Source: Augochlora pura
Lineage: Eukaryota > Arthropoda > Insecta > Hymenoptera > Halictidae
NCBI RefSeq assembly: GCF_028453695.1
Contig: NC_135782.1
Span: forward strand, 5,518,001 to 5,582,000
DNA length: 64,000 bases
Direction of reading: 5' to 3'
Part shown: positions 40,523 to 51,290 of the stretch, one piece after another
Position numbering within the stretch: the first letter of the stretch is position 1
How the letters are laid out: each line of letters starts with the position of its first letter
The notes under the pieces: model-generated
What the model was told of the DNA's origin: nothing
What the model saw: only the letters and a program-made list of their open reading frames with translations
Databases searched by the model: none
Made by a program: the position numbers and the translations under genes

Positions 40523-40529
40523 TACGTAT
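40523..40529 (-). promoter_or_regulatory. Candidate miR-iab-8-5p target site (ATACGTA)
   Basis: Second ATACGTA heptamer in transcript sense. The preceding transcript bases give TATACG, which is also a 6-mer match to the overlapping miR-iab-4-5p seed. It lies 4.7 kb downstream of the abd-A stop. Confidence 0.4.
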
Positions 40530-40997
40530 ATGTTTCTGCAAAAGGTTTCGTGGATTCGTCACCACCTCCACCCACCGGCCCCCTCGGCTCGAGAAAGGTT
40601 TGTAATTCCTCGCGACTCGCGCCGATAAAACTTAACGATTCGCGTTCGGAGGATTGTAAAAACTAAAACGGACACGGCGGAACGAAAGGAAATAAGAAGG
40701 CGGGCGCGCGCGCGCGCGTGGGGAAAATACGCGGGCGCGGTAACAAGCAGCGGATCGCTCGAGACAGGAACATTAAATCACCGAGGCGATCCCCGAGCGT
40801 GGAAGCTTTCGATCGATTTCCGCGCGGAACCGTGCGAAACTCGATTGTCGAACGATGGTCGAGAATGCATCGAGAATCGCCGAGAAACGGGGTCGGAATG
40901 CCTTGTACGAATCGCATCGACGGACAGGAGACCCAAAAATAATTAGGCATCGATCTCTATAAATCCCGAATATGCGTTTCCTTCTTCTTTCTTCCTT

Positions 40998-41030
40998 TCT
41001 CTCTCTCTCTCTCTCTCTCGCTCTTTCTCT
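40998..41030. repeat. (CT)n microsatellite
   Basis: CT run of about 33 bp with one CG interruption. Confidence 0.9.
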
Positions 41031-41161
41031 TTCCATCTCTCGTCTCGTTCTCGCGCGGCTGGCTTCGTCTCTCATTATCCGCGTCTAAATCGAGTTCTAC
41101 CGTAAGTATTAGCAACAACGGCTTCTATATCTATGGAAAAAGGTCTACCCTGACACCAAAT

Positions 41162-41168
41162 TACGTAT
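41162..41168 (-). promoter_or_regulatory. Candidate miR-iab-8-5p target site (ATACGTA)
   Basis: The minus-strand heptamer ATACGTA is a perfect complement of positions 2-8 (UACGUAU) of fly miR-iab-8-5p. It lies 4.1 kb downstream of the abd-A stop and is the closest of five such sites. It works only if this position is within the transcribed 3' UTR. Confidence 0.4.
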
Positions 41169-41251
41169 TTAATGTACTAAGAGTGAGATACTCGTCCGGT
41201 GATGTGTCGTCGTCCGTGTGCGAGAGTCTGCGTGCACTTCTCTTCCTTCCT

Positions 41252-41305
41252 TCTCTCTCTCTTTCTCTTCCTACTCTCTCTCTCTCTCTCGCTCTCTCTT
41301 TCTCT
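41252..41305. repeat. Interrupted (CT)n tract
   Basis: About 54 bp of CT-rich DNA. Confidence 0.9.
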
Positions 41306-42022
41306 CCAGCACTGTCCAGACTCCCGACTTCCTCCTTCTTTTCTGATACGTCCTTTACCATCGTCCAGCTGGCACGAAACAATGGAACGAAATACCAAAC
41401 AGCAGGAGAAACGAAAATTCGATTGGAATTTAAGGGTTGGTTTAACTCGGGAGTTGAAACCACCGACACCGGGGCACGACCAGCAACAATTACCACCCGC
41501 GAACACCTTCAGAAGACTGTCGTCGATGCATTTGCCGCGATAATTTCCATCCGAAGACGATACACATTTCACGTAATTGACGTAACAAGCACTAGTACTT
41601 TAATTGTCCTCGACGATTAATTCCGGGCTGAACTCGGACAACGAGAGACAGTCTTGATCGTGTTTCACGAATTACAACCATAATAATCAACGTTCGAAAC
41701 TATTACTATGAATTACAATTATAAATTAGCTCCGCGGTAGATTCAACAAAACGATGACAATGTACAATGCCTTAGAAATATAAAATCGAAGTCTGTGAAT
41801 GAGTGTCTATGTCGTTAAAAATTAGTGCGTATCCGAATTTCTTGCGGTAAACTCTAAAGAAACAAACATAAAAATCCGTGTCGACGGTTTCAACGTCCAA
41901 CGATCTCGCACTCGACTACCGGTCGAGCGAACGAACGCGATAAACAAAAATTAACAGAGGGAACAACGAAACGAACCACCGCGAATCAATCGAGCAACGT
42001 TCGGAACAACAAAAGGAGGGAT

Positions 42023-42044
42023 GGGGGGGGGGGGGGGGGGGGGG
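42023..42044. repeat. G22 homopolymer
   Basis: Twenty-two consecutive G on the plus strand, C22 in the abd-A transcript sense. The exact length is likely to vary or be misassembled. Confidence 0.9.
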
Positions 42045-43589
42045 AGAAGAGAAAACAAAACTGCGCGAGGAAACGAAGTTTCTCTGGAGAGATTCTCGGG
42101 GTTCCCGTGCGCCTCGGCGACGATCCTGGATCGCGGCGGAGGACGCGCGGTCCGCCCGACGACGTCTCGATAAATTATCTTAGACAATATGGAAAACGTG
42201 CTGCTCCCTATACAAGCGGCCTTGTACCGGTGAAAGCCTTTTGGCGATACCTGGCGCGATATCTTCTGAGATCGAACTGAAGCGATGAACGAGAATGCGG
42301 CCTTCCCGAACCGACTGTGCCGTCCGTCGATGATCGACGATCTCCGAGGCTCGTCGAGTCGAGCAGGTTCACTGGTTTCCGTTTTCTTTGATTTTCTCGC
42401 GATCCGAGAGAATCGTTTCTCGTTGCGCGAACGAGCGGAGGACGGTATTCCCTCGCCGAATTGGAACCGCGGCGACCGGCAGCCGATTAAAAATGTTAAC
42501 AAGGGGTTCGCACGGTGTAACAATTTCGTGAAACGAAAGGGCCGACGAATATTTCAAACTTAAAGGGTACTTACAACTCGATAACATAAACAATCACTTA
42601 TTGGCACGCTCAACAACTAAATACATTCTCGTCTTAACACCGCCGCGGTGGATAGTTTGAAAAAAGCTGTCGTCCAGCGTGACGCTCGACGGATCTTCTA
42701 GCGAGGGAATACCGTGCCCCGGTCCCGAGCGGCGGCCGCGGATCGACGCCGCTGGCCCCCAGACCCTGCGAATTTCGTTCCGCCTTATAAAAAAATAAAT
42801 TTCTCTATTTGAACCCCTGATCTAGTGGATCGGGCCGCAGATGGACACGAATTTCACCCGGCCGCGTGACCACGGATAACAATCTAACGCCTAAACACGA
42901 TACAACACAACGTTCCGACGATTAAAAATCTATCTAAAAGAATTCTCGGTGCGACGAGAACGATCTTCCGCTCGACAATCAACGAATCGCTGACCGGTTC
43001 CGATCAAATTCTGCCCATCTACGACCGAGAGTCCCAAACTACGGTTGAAGACCGAGACCAAAGCTGCGCGCGCGCGCGTGCGCGGGGCCAGCGTTCACTA
43101 TCGATCCTCGATCGCCGGCTCGATCCGGATCGAACGAGCCGAAGGGAAACCAGGGAGAGACCGAAGCGAGGGGAACACCGCGAGCTCCGCGATCGGGCGC
43201 GCGGGGTCGTCGGTACGCGCAAAAGGATCCTTGCGTCAGCGCGTTCACCGACGCGCGCGTCGGTACGCCGCGCGGATATTCCCCGGGAGCGACGTTCATT
43301 CGCCTAATTGCAACGCGGAGTCACGGAGAGGTAACCGCCGAGCGTAAACCACGGCTAATTAACTCTGTAAAAGGGGAGCTCGGCGAATGGCATCGATTTG
43401 TACCACGAAATTCCACGCGCGCGAAACAACTCGGCCGCCGATTGCAGCTCGAGCGTGTTCCTCGCGATACCGGCAGCCCCTGCGAGGTATGCGCCTTGTT
43501 CCCAGGCTTCGCGGAGAGTTTTCAACTTCCTCGAATCTGATCATCGTTTTGGGTTCTGCGAGGGAGACGCCCGGAGACCGTTCCAAGGG

Positions 43590-43990
43590 GTTTTGATAAG
43601 ATTGGACTTGGGTGGAAACAATTATCGGCCGATTGTTTTAGGATATTCAACGAGGTTTTACTACGTTTGATGGAGTAAGGACTATCAAGTTTGACGGAGA
43701 AGTATACCTTCAAACTGACAACAATCGGTTAGGAATGGCAATCGAACTTGGATCTTAGAGATTGTTTGAACCGTGAGTTTCGAGGAGTTTGACGAAATTG
43801 AAAGACGAATCAGAGATGATAGAGTGACTTATATCAGTAATGAAATTTAAATGACATGGATCAAGCATTGAGATCATTTTATGAACGAGTTTCAAGTTCG
43901 ACGAGATTGAAATATGTTTGATTAAAGTACAAAGGCTGTTATCAACCATATGTTTAAGGGTGTTTAACGAGATTGGAGCACGTTTGAAGG
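43590..43990. repeat. Scattered degenerate repeats of TTTGACGAGATTG
   Basis: Variants occur near 43593 (TTTTGATAAGATTGG), 43789 (GTTTGACGAAATTG), 43899 (TTCGACGAGATTGA) and 43967 (TTTAACGAGATTGG), several followed by a further GTTTGA. Spacing is irregular. This may be an old minisatellite within the downstream flank of abd-A. Confidence 0.45.
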
Positions 43991-44269
43991 ATTAGGGATG
44001 TTTTAAAATCGGCAAAGGCTCACAGGATCGCGACTGGATATTAAGGGATGGTTTGGAACCTAGTTCCCTCCGGCTGGTTCGATGCAATTAGACGAATGGT
44101 CTCCCTGTTCCCTCGGCCGAACGCGCTCGTCTTTTCCTCCTCCGCGTCGCTTCGAGTATGGATTGATCGCCTTAAACCGTGGCGACGACAGGGCGGCGCT
44201 TCCGATCGTCGGCTCTCGGCTGTTTTCTAAAACTAATTTCTAGGTCGCGTCCGGGTCGCGATCGTCGGC

Positions 44270-44300
<31 letters not shown>

Positions 44301-44305
44301 CTCTC
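44270..44305. repeat. (CT)n microsatellite
   Basis: CT run of about 36 bp, roughly 950 bp downstream of the abd-A stop. Confidence 0.95.
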
Positions 44306-44619
44306 AATCGTGCTCGTGTGTCTCCTCTCGTGTGTTGTGGCAGTTTATCGTCCGCGGCGACCGAATGCACGCTCGTTCCCGTCCTCCCTCCTCCCGCGGC
44401 GATCGCTCGAGCGCACCGCCCGATTAACACTATACATTTTTATACGTTTCTAGGAATCAGTCGCAGGCTAGGTCCTCCTTTGGCCCAGCCAAAATAAGTA
44501 CGTACGTAGTTTTCGAGGGTGTGCTTCGCATCTTCTCTCTCAACGCCTCGCGTTCCTCCGCTCTTCCGCCACTTCCTCTCTAGACCGTCCACGATTTTCG
44601 TGTATCATCGTCGTCATCC

Positions 44620-44656
44620 TCTCTCTATCTCTCTATCTCTCTCTCTCTCTCTCTCT
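44620..44656. repeat. (CT)n microsatellite
   Basis: CT/CTAT run of about 37 bp, roughly 600 bp downstream of the abd-A stop. Confidence 0.95.
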
Positions 44657-45120
44657 GCTCCTCGCACGCCCCCGGCAGAGACCGTGAGCGCTTCGCGTGT
44701 CTCTCGCCGAGCGTACGGCGCGAGTGTGTGTTCGTGTGTACGTGGCGTGTGTTCGTGGTGGTGTGTCGTAGGTGTTTCGGTTCGCGATCCGTTCGTTCCT
44801 TTCTTCGTTCGAAAAAGCAAAAGAGACACGGACGACCGATATCGAGCATCGTCGCGAGCGCGGCCACTCCTCCTTCCAGAGCTTCGCCCCCGTGTTCGCT
44901 CCCGTTCTCGGATTCACCGAACCGTAGGAGCAGTCCACCGAGTCTTTTCCTCCCCCATCCTCCACCTCCTCCCGCGTCCCCTCCCGGTATAAAAAAGAAA
45001 CGGAGAACAGAGAAGATCACACGGGCAAAGGCCTCCCACGCGAACACCGTTCCTCGTTTGCGAGACCGCATCGTCCTCGCGCCCCGATCCCGAAACAGAA
45101 GAGAAGAGGAGAGAAGTCCC

Positions 45121-45160
45121 CGTCGTCCTCGTCCTCGTCCTCGCCCTCGCCCTCGTCCTC
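45121..45160. repeat. (CTCGTC)n repeat in proximal 3' UTR
   Basis: CGTCCT/CGCCCT hexamers in tandem over about 40 bp, just 100 bp downstream of the stop codon. It would read GAGGAC-rich in the mRNA. Confidence 0.9.
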
Positions 45161-45256
45161 CCTCGGCTGGCTGTCGATGTCTGCGCGTCCGAAACCGCTG
45201 CGTCCAGTCTCTTGTTTCTTCTTTTAAAAGAAAGACAACCGGCCCAGCAAAGTCTC

Positions 45257-45657
45257 CTATGTGGGCACCTTACTGACCGCCTTCAGCAGATCGCTCTGCG
45301 TCTTGTCCAGGCCGCTGACGTGGTGCGGTTGCTGGTGCTGGAGCGCCGCGTTCTGCTGCTCCTGCTGCATCTTCGCCTGCTTCTCCGCCTGCTGCTTCTT
45401 CATCATGTCCTGCTCCTCCCGCTCCCGCCTCGCCTGCTCGTTGATCTCCTTCACCGCCCTGAGCTCCTTCTTCAGCTTCATCCGCCGGTTCTGGAACCAG
45501 ATCTTGATCTGCCGTTCGGTGAGGCACAGGGCGTGAGCGATCTCTATTCGCCGCCGTCGCGTCAGGTAGTGGTTGAAGTGGAACTCCTTCTCCAGCTCCA
45601 GGGTCTGGAACCGGGTGTAGGTCTGCCGGCCCCGACGCCTCGGACACCCGTTCGGCC
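45257..45657 (-). CDS. abd-A: abdominal-A, last coding exon (homeodomain and C-terminus)
   Basis: Abd-A is a nuclear Hox transcription factor that binds DNA, usually with Exd/Hth, and specifies abdominal segment identity. The exon encodes 132 residues plus stop; its first two bases complete a glycine codon begun in the previous exon. It starts (G)PNGCP, then the 60-residue homeodomain (45640-45461), with helix 3 reading QIKIWFQNRRMK. Diagnostic Abd-A residues are F after YTR, HF in EFHFNHYL, and IEIAHAL; Ubx and Antp have Y, HT and IEMAHAL. The UbdA-type peptide LKKELRAVKEINEQ follows, then a charged, Gln-rich probable coiled coil, then LDKTQSDLLKAVSKV, which closely resembles the fly Abd-A end. 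The stop TAG is at 45259-45257. The exon is intact with no frameshift. Upstream exons, including the YPWM motif, are not in the window, so the gene is partial. Identity is near certain. Confidence 0.98.
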
Positions 45658-45694
45658 CTGGAAACGTCAGAAACGCAGATTTGCCTAGGTTAGT
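45658..45694 (-). promoter_or_regulatory. abd-A: Splice acceptor and branch site of the abd-A homeobox exon
   Basis: Read on the minus strand, the intron ends TTTCCAG directly before GGCCGAAC, which encodes the conserved (G)PNGCP linker in the right frame. A branch-site-like ACTAAC lies about 31 nt upstream of the AG (plus-strand GTTAG at 45689-45693), which is a normal distance. The stretch between them is only weakly pyrimidine-rich. Other insect abd-A genes also have an intron just before GPNGCP, which supports this boundary. Confidence 0.85.
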
Positions 45695-45725
45695 TTTTTC
45701 ATGCTGGACCGGACATCACGTTCAA

Positions 45726-45963
45726 CCCTTTGCACTACCACAGTCAATTCAGGGCCGACTCGATCAATCGACTTTAACTAAGTTTCGCGGCAAACAGTCC
45801 GATCGTGATTCGGTTCTTTTCTTTTTATTTTTCGAATTGTTACACAGCATTTTCGTAACAGTGGCAAAATTGGACAGAGAGACGGCGCACAGTCGCTGAT
45901 GAGAACATTGTGGGAGAACTTGACTGTTTACTTACCGAGTAAGCGTGCAAGGAGTGCAAAGGG
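45726..45963. mobile_element. Short inverted-repeat element (piggyBac-like MITE) in abd-A intron
   Basis: The left end CCCTTTGCACT and the right end AGTGCAAAGGG are perfect inverted repeats; with flanking bases the match is CAACCCTTTGCACT, 14 bp. The 238-bp length and the CCCTTTG termini fit small non-autonomous piggyBac-type elements. The expected TTAA flanks appear mutated (TCAA left, TTGC right), so target-site duplication is not clean. There is no coding capacity. It begins only about 70 bp upstream of the homeobox splice acceptor. Confidence 0.65.
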
Positions 45964-46981
45964 TTGCCTGACCGGATGCTAATCAGCGCGTGCACGAAAC
46001 CAATGAGAAACCGGTCGCGATGTTGAAGACGAGCCGAACCGATACCAGATCTCCTCTCCTCTATCTAATAGCTTCTCGGAAGAGGCGTAACTATTGATGC
46101 TCTATCGGCGCGTTCCGCGAATATTCAATCTTGCTAGAGAGCCGAACTTCGAGAGCTGATTAACCAGGCTCACGGCGGACTCGTGACGATCAACTATTTA
46201 AGCCTCGATTATTCGTGCGAACGATCTGTTAACCGAACGCGATCGAATGCATTGTTTAAAATTGCTATGGCAGACGATGTCGATGCCTAGGCACGATGCT
46301 GCCGTATTTTTATTTATGTATTCGTGGAGAGTTAGGATGTTTTAACTCCAAACCCACCGTGCGCTAAAAATATCTGACGCACGCTCCTCTCTAGGAACTA
46401 CAAGACCGTATTTACTAAGACGTCTTGCTATTTTTATTATTCTTTACGCTTGAATTAAGAAATTTGTTCATTCAATTCCTCTGTAGAATTTCAACAGTGT
46501 CAGAATAAAGAATGTGTCTTTGATTACGTGTCTACGCACTGTTTGCTTTCATAAAACTAATAGCTAGTAGGTGTTTATGCAAAATAAAAATTGTAATCAA
46601 AAGAAACAGAGGCTCGATAAAAATGTCTTCACAGTATGTAATAATATTCTGAAATTCTTCCAACGCTTTCACAATTTTTCCATTTAGTTTTCTTTAAAAA
46701 TGCTTAAAATATGCAATCTATCAATTAGCACTTCAATGCAATAAAATTATTGCATATTTTTTTAGAGCTGCGCGAGATAATATTTCTCACGCTTATAATC
46801 AATAAGCTGCTTCCCTTATTTCCGTTATACAATTTCAAACGTAAATGTAGCGATGCGATAAAGTCGAAATATCGACTTCGCCTCGAGTTTCGATTGGAGC
46901 GGCGAACCGATTAGCCGGCGAATTAAATTTTCACGGGCTGATAAATTGCTGCCGTCACGGAACCGTTGAATTATTCGTGGC

Positions 46982-47022
46982 CCGGCCGGAGGAGGCGGCC
47001 GCCTCCTCCCGCGGCAGGCCGG
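46982..47022. repeat. Perfect 22-bp GC-rich palindrome with outer arms
   Basis: GGAGGAGGCGG is followed immediately by its reverse complement (46988-47009). Outside it CCGGCC (46982-46987) pairs with GGCCGG (47017-47022) across a 7-nt offset. It lies 1.3 kb upstream of the homeobox exon, in the intron. Confidence 0.85.
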
Positions 47023-48862
47023 TAAAAAACGCCGAAAAACCCTTTGGAAATTCGCGAAATAATTTATGGCCGCCGTCAGTATCGGTAAGAAGCGAACGAG
47101 TGCCGGTCGCAGCGGCGTGGCTGTCACGTATTTCACGTGGCTCCGCGAGACACGAACGCGGACCGGCGCGCGGCAGACCCGTTTTCGTGACCGTTTCCGA
47201 CGGCGAAAAAGAAGGGTACTACTCCCGATCATGGTTGTCGCTCTTCGTTACATAACCGTACAGTTTTTCCGTGTTTCCCTGCGGTGTCGCCCGGCGACGC
47301 CGCTCACAAATCTCAACTCTCTCCTCACTTTCTCTTTTTTCCGGGTTAGGTCAGCCGAAAAAAAAAGGAAAAGAACAGAGGGAGAGAAAAAAAAGAAACC
47401 GTGTACACAGATGGGTCAGTTTATTGCAGGGGTTGAGGCGACCCCGGGGAAAGAGTAAAACGCCGTAGACGGCGGGCCGATGGGGGTGGGGAGGACGGAG
47501 GGTGAAAAAAAAAGAAAGTTTCCCGAAATGTCTCGTGGCCCATTGTACGGAAAGTGAACCCTTTCTTGAAATGCCTTTTTCTTCCCCCCCACGTCCAACT
47601 TTCTCCGGCAGGAGTCAAAGTCGTAAAACGGGGTACGCTGCATTTTTTATGGTGTTTAGGTAACTATCGAGCAGCGGCGTGCCGTGCCGGGGCCGAGCAG
47701 CCGCGCGCTAACCAGGTAAAAAGTTCTGCTGCTTGTCGTCCGGCCTTGTACCTGGAGCACCAGCTTTCGGGCCTGTCGTAAAGCTTGCCCGAGACGGAAT
47801 TCCGCGACACGTCGAAGCCATTACCGAATAATGCCGGTTTGTTCGGCGAATCGATTGCCGCGAGAAACGGCCACGATTTCTCGTGGAATCTGTCGCCAGC
47901 TGGATTTCCCCACCGGCAAATCCGAGACGTCGTTCGCTAAACAGCTCCTCTGTTCGTTCCACGATTTCGGAATTACGAGAAGCGTCCTTCGGACAAGCAT
48001 CCCGACGGTTCGAGAATTGAACTTACGGTGATCGAAAAGAAATTACCATTTTTCGGTAATCTCGAGTATTCTGGGGTCCCCATATGATAAGAAATGAAGT
48101 TGTTTGGAAGACGATGGAGAGCTCAGAAGTTTAGAATGTAACCATTCCGGACCCGACTAGTTTTTGCGGAATCAGATTAAAAAGACAATTCCACGGGCAA
48201 CGGTCACCTTCAGGCCTCCTTTACGCCTCCACTCGCAGCATAAATACTTTTGTATTCTCTTCTTTACCTGGCGTCGAATATTCTCGTCGGCGGTTGTCGG
48301 ACGTGTCAATTCTCGCCGGGAACAATTCGTCGCGGTAAAAGGTTAAATTCTCCCGAGATAAAAATAATTTTGCAGCTAATAGTGAACCGGCGAGAGATCT
48401 TTGCGCGCGCGCGCGCTAAGGCACACGGAATATTGCGAATTGAAACGTCTCGCGAGGACTATCTACGACCTAGCGACAAGGCTGGCGCATCGGCTGGCGA
48501 AAAAGGGTGTGAACCCCCCTCAGGGCCATTACGACGCCATTATCAATTGTGCTCGCAATCTCCCAGACGCAAACAGTAATAAAATTAAATAACCGCGTCG
48601 ACAAAAGTCACCGGTCCCGGTGCTCCGGGCTCCGGGGTCCGCGCGGCCCAGGAACGATTTAAAATGGCACCTCGGCCATTCACGAGCCGCCGAGCAACGA
48701 AACGGGGCGTCTGCGGCTCGTAACGCAGCGACAGAAGAAGCCTTGATAAATTTCTCACGAGCAATTTTCGCAATTGGCCCGGGCGTAATTTCGCTTTTGA
48801 CCATCGACGCGGTGAAAGGGGTGGGGCGAGAGGTAGACGAAGGAAAGAGTGCGAGAGTCGGT

Positions 48863-48865
<3 letters not shown>

Positions 48866-48895
<30 letters not shown>
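48866..48895. repeat. (GA)n microsatellite
   Basis: GA run of about 30 bp in the abd-A intron. Confidence 0.95.
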
Positions 48896-48901
<6 letters not shown>

Positions 48902-49355
48902 AAGGGGACTCGTATTTTCGGTTCGTCGTCGAAGGAACCGGTTCCCCCGGTGCAATGAGGGGACAGCCATAATACCATCATTCTCACGAAGACGCTGAGT
49001 GGCCATATTATTGCCTCGTGATGAAGCAAATACGCGCTACTGACCAATAAAAGATAGCCAGATTTTGTGGTACGCCGCGGTCCAAGACTCACGCAACGAG
49101 CACACGCGTCTTTGAAACGTTCTGGCGACAGATAGCCTCGGAAATGGCCAGCCATTTTAACACCGGTGCCTTTGTTCCACCGACTGATTCCATCTTAACG
49201 GCCCTTCGCTCGCGTTCATCATTCCCTAATATTTATATACTTAGTCGCCTATCTGTGCAGACGTCAGACTATCCTGATTCAGCAAACAGCTGAGGGCTTT
49301 CATTCCAGTTTGAACAGCAGTTTATAAAACGACCCACCCTGTTCCAAAACCCTTT

Positions 49356-49595
49356 TTAACCCTCCTAGTGTCCATCAAATGAGTCGCAAAACTAAGCAAA
49401 ACATATCAAACCTGTTTGATAAAGTTTGGTAAAGTTCCGAAAAGAAATTATAATAATTTTTGTAAAATTTGATAATCTGAAAATTTAGAAATGTTTTGAT
49501 GAAATGAAATTAGGAAATAAAATTATTTATTAAGAAAAATGGCTCTCAAGTGTGTCTAAAGAGGATATATCGTTGTTAGACCTTAAAAGGGTTAA
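49356..49595. mobile_element. TTAA-flanked inverted-repeat element (MITE), diverged
   Basis: TTAACCCTCCTAGTGTCC on the left pairs imperfectly with the reverse complement of the right end (TTAACCCTTTTAAGGTCT). Both TTAA copies are intact and the inner length is 232 bp, nearly the same as the other members in this window. It lies inside the abd-A intron and is AT-rich and non-coding. Confidence 0.5.
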
Positions 49596-50599
49596 AACTT
49601 CGCAGACCAAATTCCGCAAGCGACTACAGAAAATTCAACTAAGCATTTCAGGAGCCAGTTATCGATAACGTTCCCGGAATCCGGCCGCAATTTCTGAAAT
49701 ATTAAGTCGAGCTACCATGCTGCCCGCGTCTCGAAAATCTTTCCAAGATTCGCGGCGGAACAAAGTCGGGGATCAGTCAGAATTCTTCGGTTGAAATCCC
49801 TGAATCATCCGGCGAATTCTCGGCGAGGTTTTTCCCCCGAGTTTCCCGCGAACGGCCGTTTCGCGAGCGTCCGGACGTTTCAATAGCGGGCGACGGGGCC
49901 ATCCGGTGCTCATCATTCAAAAAACCGAGAAAGACGAGAGCCGAGAGCGGTCCGGGAACAAGAAAGAAAGAAAGAAAAAAAAAGAAGAAGGAAACCGAGA
50001 AGCCGGGAGGGAATGCCGGGAATGCTGATATTGAATTCAGCATGGCCGTTCGCAGCAGTGCGGTCCAGGATTGAATGGGTGTGCGTGTCCGTTGGCGCTG
50101 TGTGCGTGTGCGCGCCGCCTGTTCACGAATCTCTGGGTGAGGTCCCGGCGTGGATGTATACGCGACACATGGACGCGGCATGGGAGACTGTGTGCGGGAT
50201 CTGTGCGCGAGGGAGAGACCGTGAGCGCGGTTTTTCGTAGGTGTGCGAGTGAGTTCGGCTCTCACGTACGCCGGCCCGGTGCAGCCACAGCCACAGGGTG
50301 GTTGCTGAACCCCGAAGGGTGGGCCATAGGTTACCGTGGCAACCGGAGGGAAAACCATTCCATCCTGCTGCCGGCACATCACGCCAGGGGCGAGTCAAGC
50401 AGCCAGAGAACCCTCCTGCATCCTCATCCTCGTCTCTCCTTTCTCTCTCTTTCTATCTCCCCGTCTCATCCTCGGTCTCCCATTCTCCGTCTCTTTCCAT
50501 CGCCCGGCGAGCAACCCCACAGCCGTTCTTCACCGAGTTCGCTGCTCCTCCAGCACCCGACCAACCTGATTGTCCCCGCACTTCAACCGCCATAAATAT

Positions 50600-51290
50600 C
50601 CGCGAGACCATCGACCAAGTGCTGGCGCGAGCATTATCAACTATTCCGCCGGATCCGGCTAATGTCCATGCAGAATTCACCGTGGACCTCCTTTTTCTTC
50701 CTCCATCCTTCCCGCCGACTCTCTCTCTCTCTCTGTCCCCGCTGCGTTTTGATGAACTCGGCAACCCGCTTCTCGAATTGTTCTATTTGCGGGTCCCGGC
50801 GCCGTCTTCCAACCATCGTGGAAGCTTGCTCCGCATCGAATCTAGATAACAGTATCAACGGATCCACCTACGTAATGAACATTCAGAATTTACCAGAAAC
50901 TTCCCTCTTCTTCCGTCCTCGTTCCTACCCGACTTTGTTTTATCTAATTTTTAGTGAACCTCGGGATCTGCGAATTAAATCTGTTTGCCTCTCCGAGAGT
51001 TCAATTTGTGGATCTTGGCCTCGTCTTCCAGCGATCGTTGCTCCACATCGGGTCCAGATTACGGTAGAAACGATTCCACCGGAATCCAGCTAATGCGCAT
51101 GCAGAATCTACCGCTGACTACCTTTTCTTCCCCGGCGTCGTTCCTCCTTCCGACTCTGTTTTCACTGCGTTTCGATGGAATCGGGGTCAAAGAGCGAACC
51201 GAATTCGCCACGGGAAGAGTACAATTTGTGGATCTTCTTCTTATCCGCCGGCAATCTTCGTTCTTCATCGGATCTGCCTAATGGTTCAAC
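50600..51290. repeat. Degenerate tandem array, ~215-220-bp unit, about three copies
   Basis: Anchor motifs recur at regular spacing. CTAATG/GTAATG followed by CAGAAT occurs at 50659, 50872 and 51090, and an AATTTGTGGATCTT-like motif at 50783, 51002 and 51222. Each unit also has a CTTCCTCC-type pyrimidine block after the anchor. Copies have diverged substantially. A further partial copy around 51795-51830 (CCATCGGATCCAGCAAACAT) suggests the array was once longer. No continuous reading frame spans the copies. Confidence 0.75.

Larger units (their letters stand above)
33600..45256 (-). other. abd-A: Probable abd-A 3' UTR and downstream flank (end uncertain)
   Basis: This is the DNA directly downstream of the abd-A stop codon in transcript sense. 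No credible coding region occurs in it on either strand. It is rich in CT/GA tracts, AT dinucleotide runs, a G22 run and a 24-bp tandem repeat. Long 3' UTRs under miRNA control are typical of insect posterior Hox genes. Minus-strand AATAAA signals are numerous, for example at plus-strand 40288-40293, 38195-38200, 33781-33786 and 33668-33673, with another just outside at 32847-32852, so the true end cannot be chosen. The left limit given is only the most distal plausible one, set by the last seed match at 33802. The first few kilobases are much safer than the rest. Confidence 0.4.

Noticed and set aside
45270..45647. 125-residue minus-strand frame overlapping the homeobox
   Set aside because: It is the wrong frame of the same exon and lacks any domain.
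45212..45688. 158-residue leucine-rich open frame on the plus strand over the homeobox
   Set aside because: It is the antisense shadow of the GC-rich abd-A homeobox exon; the minus-strand frame encodes a full homeodomain.
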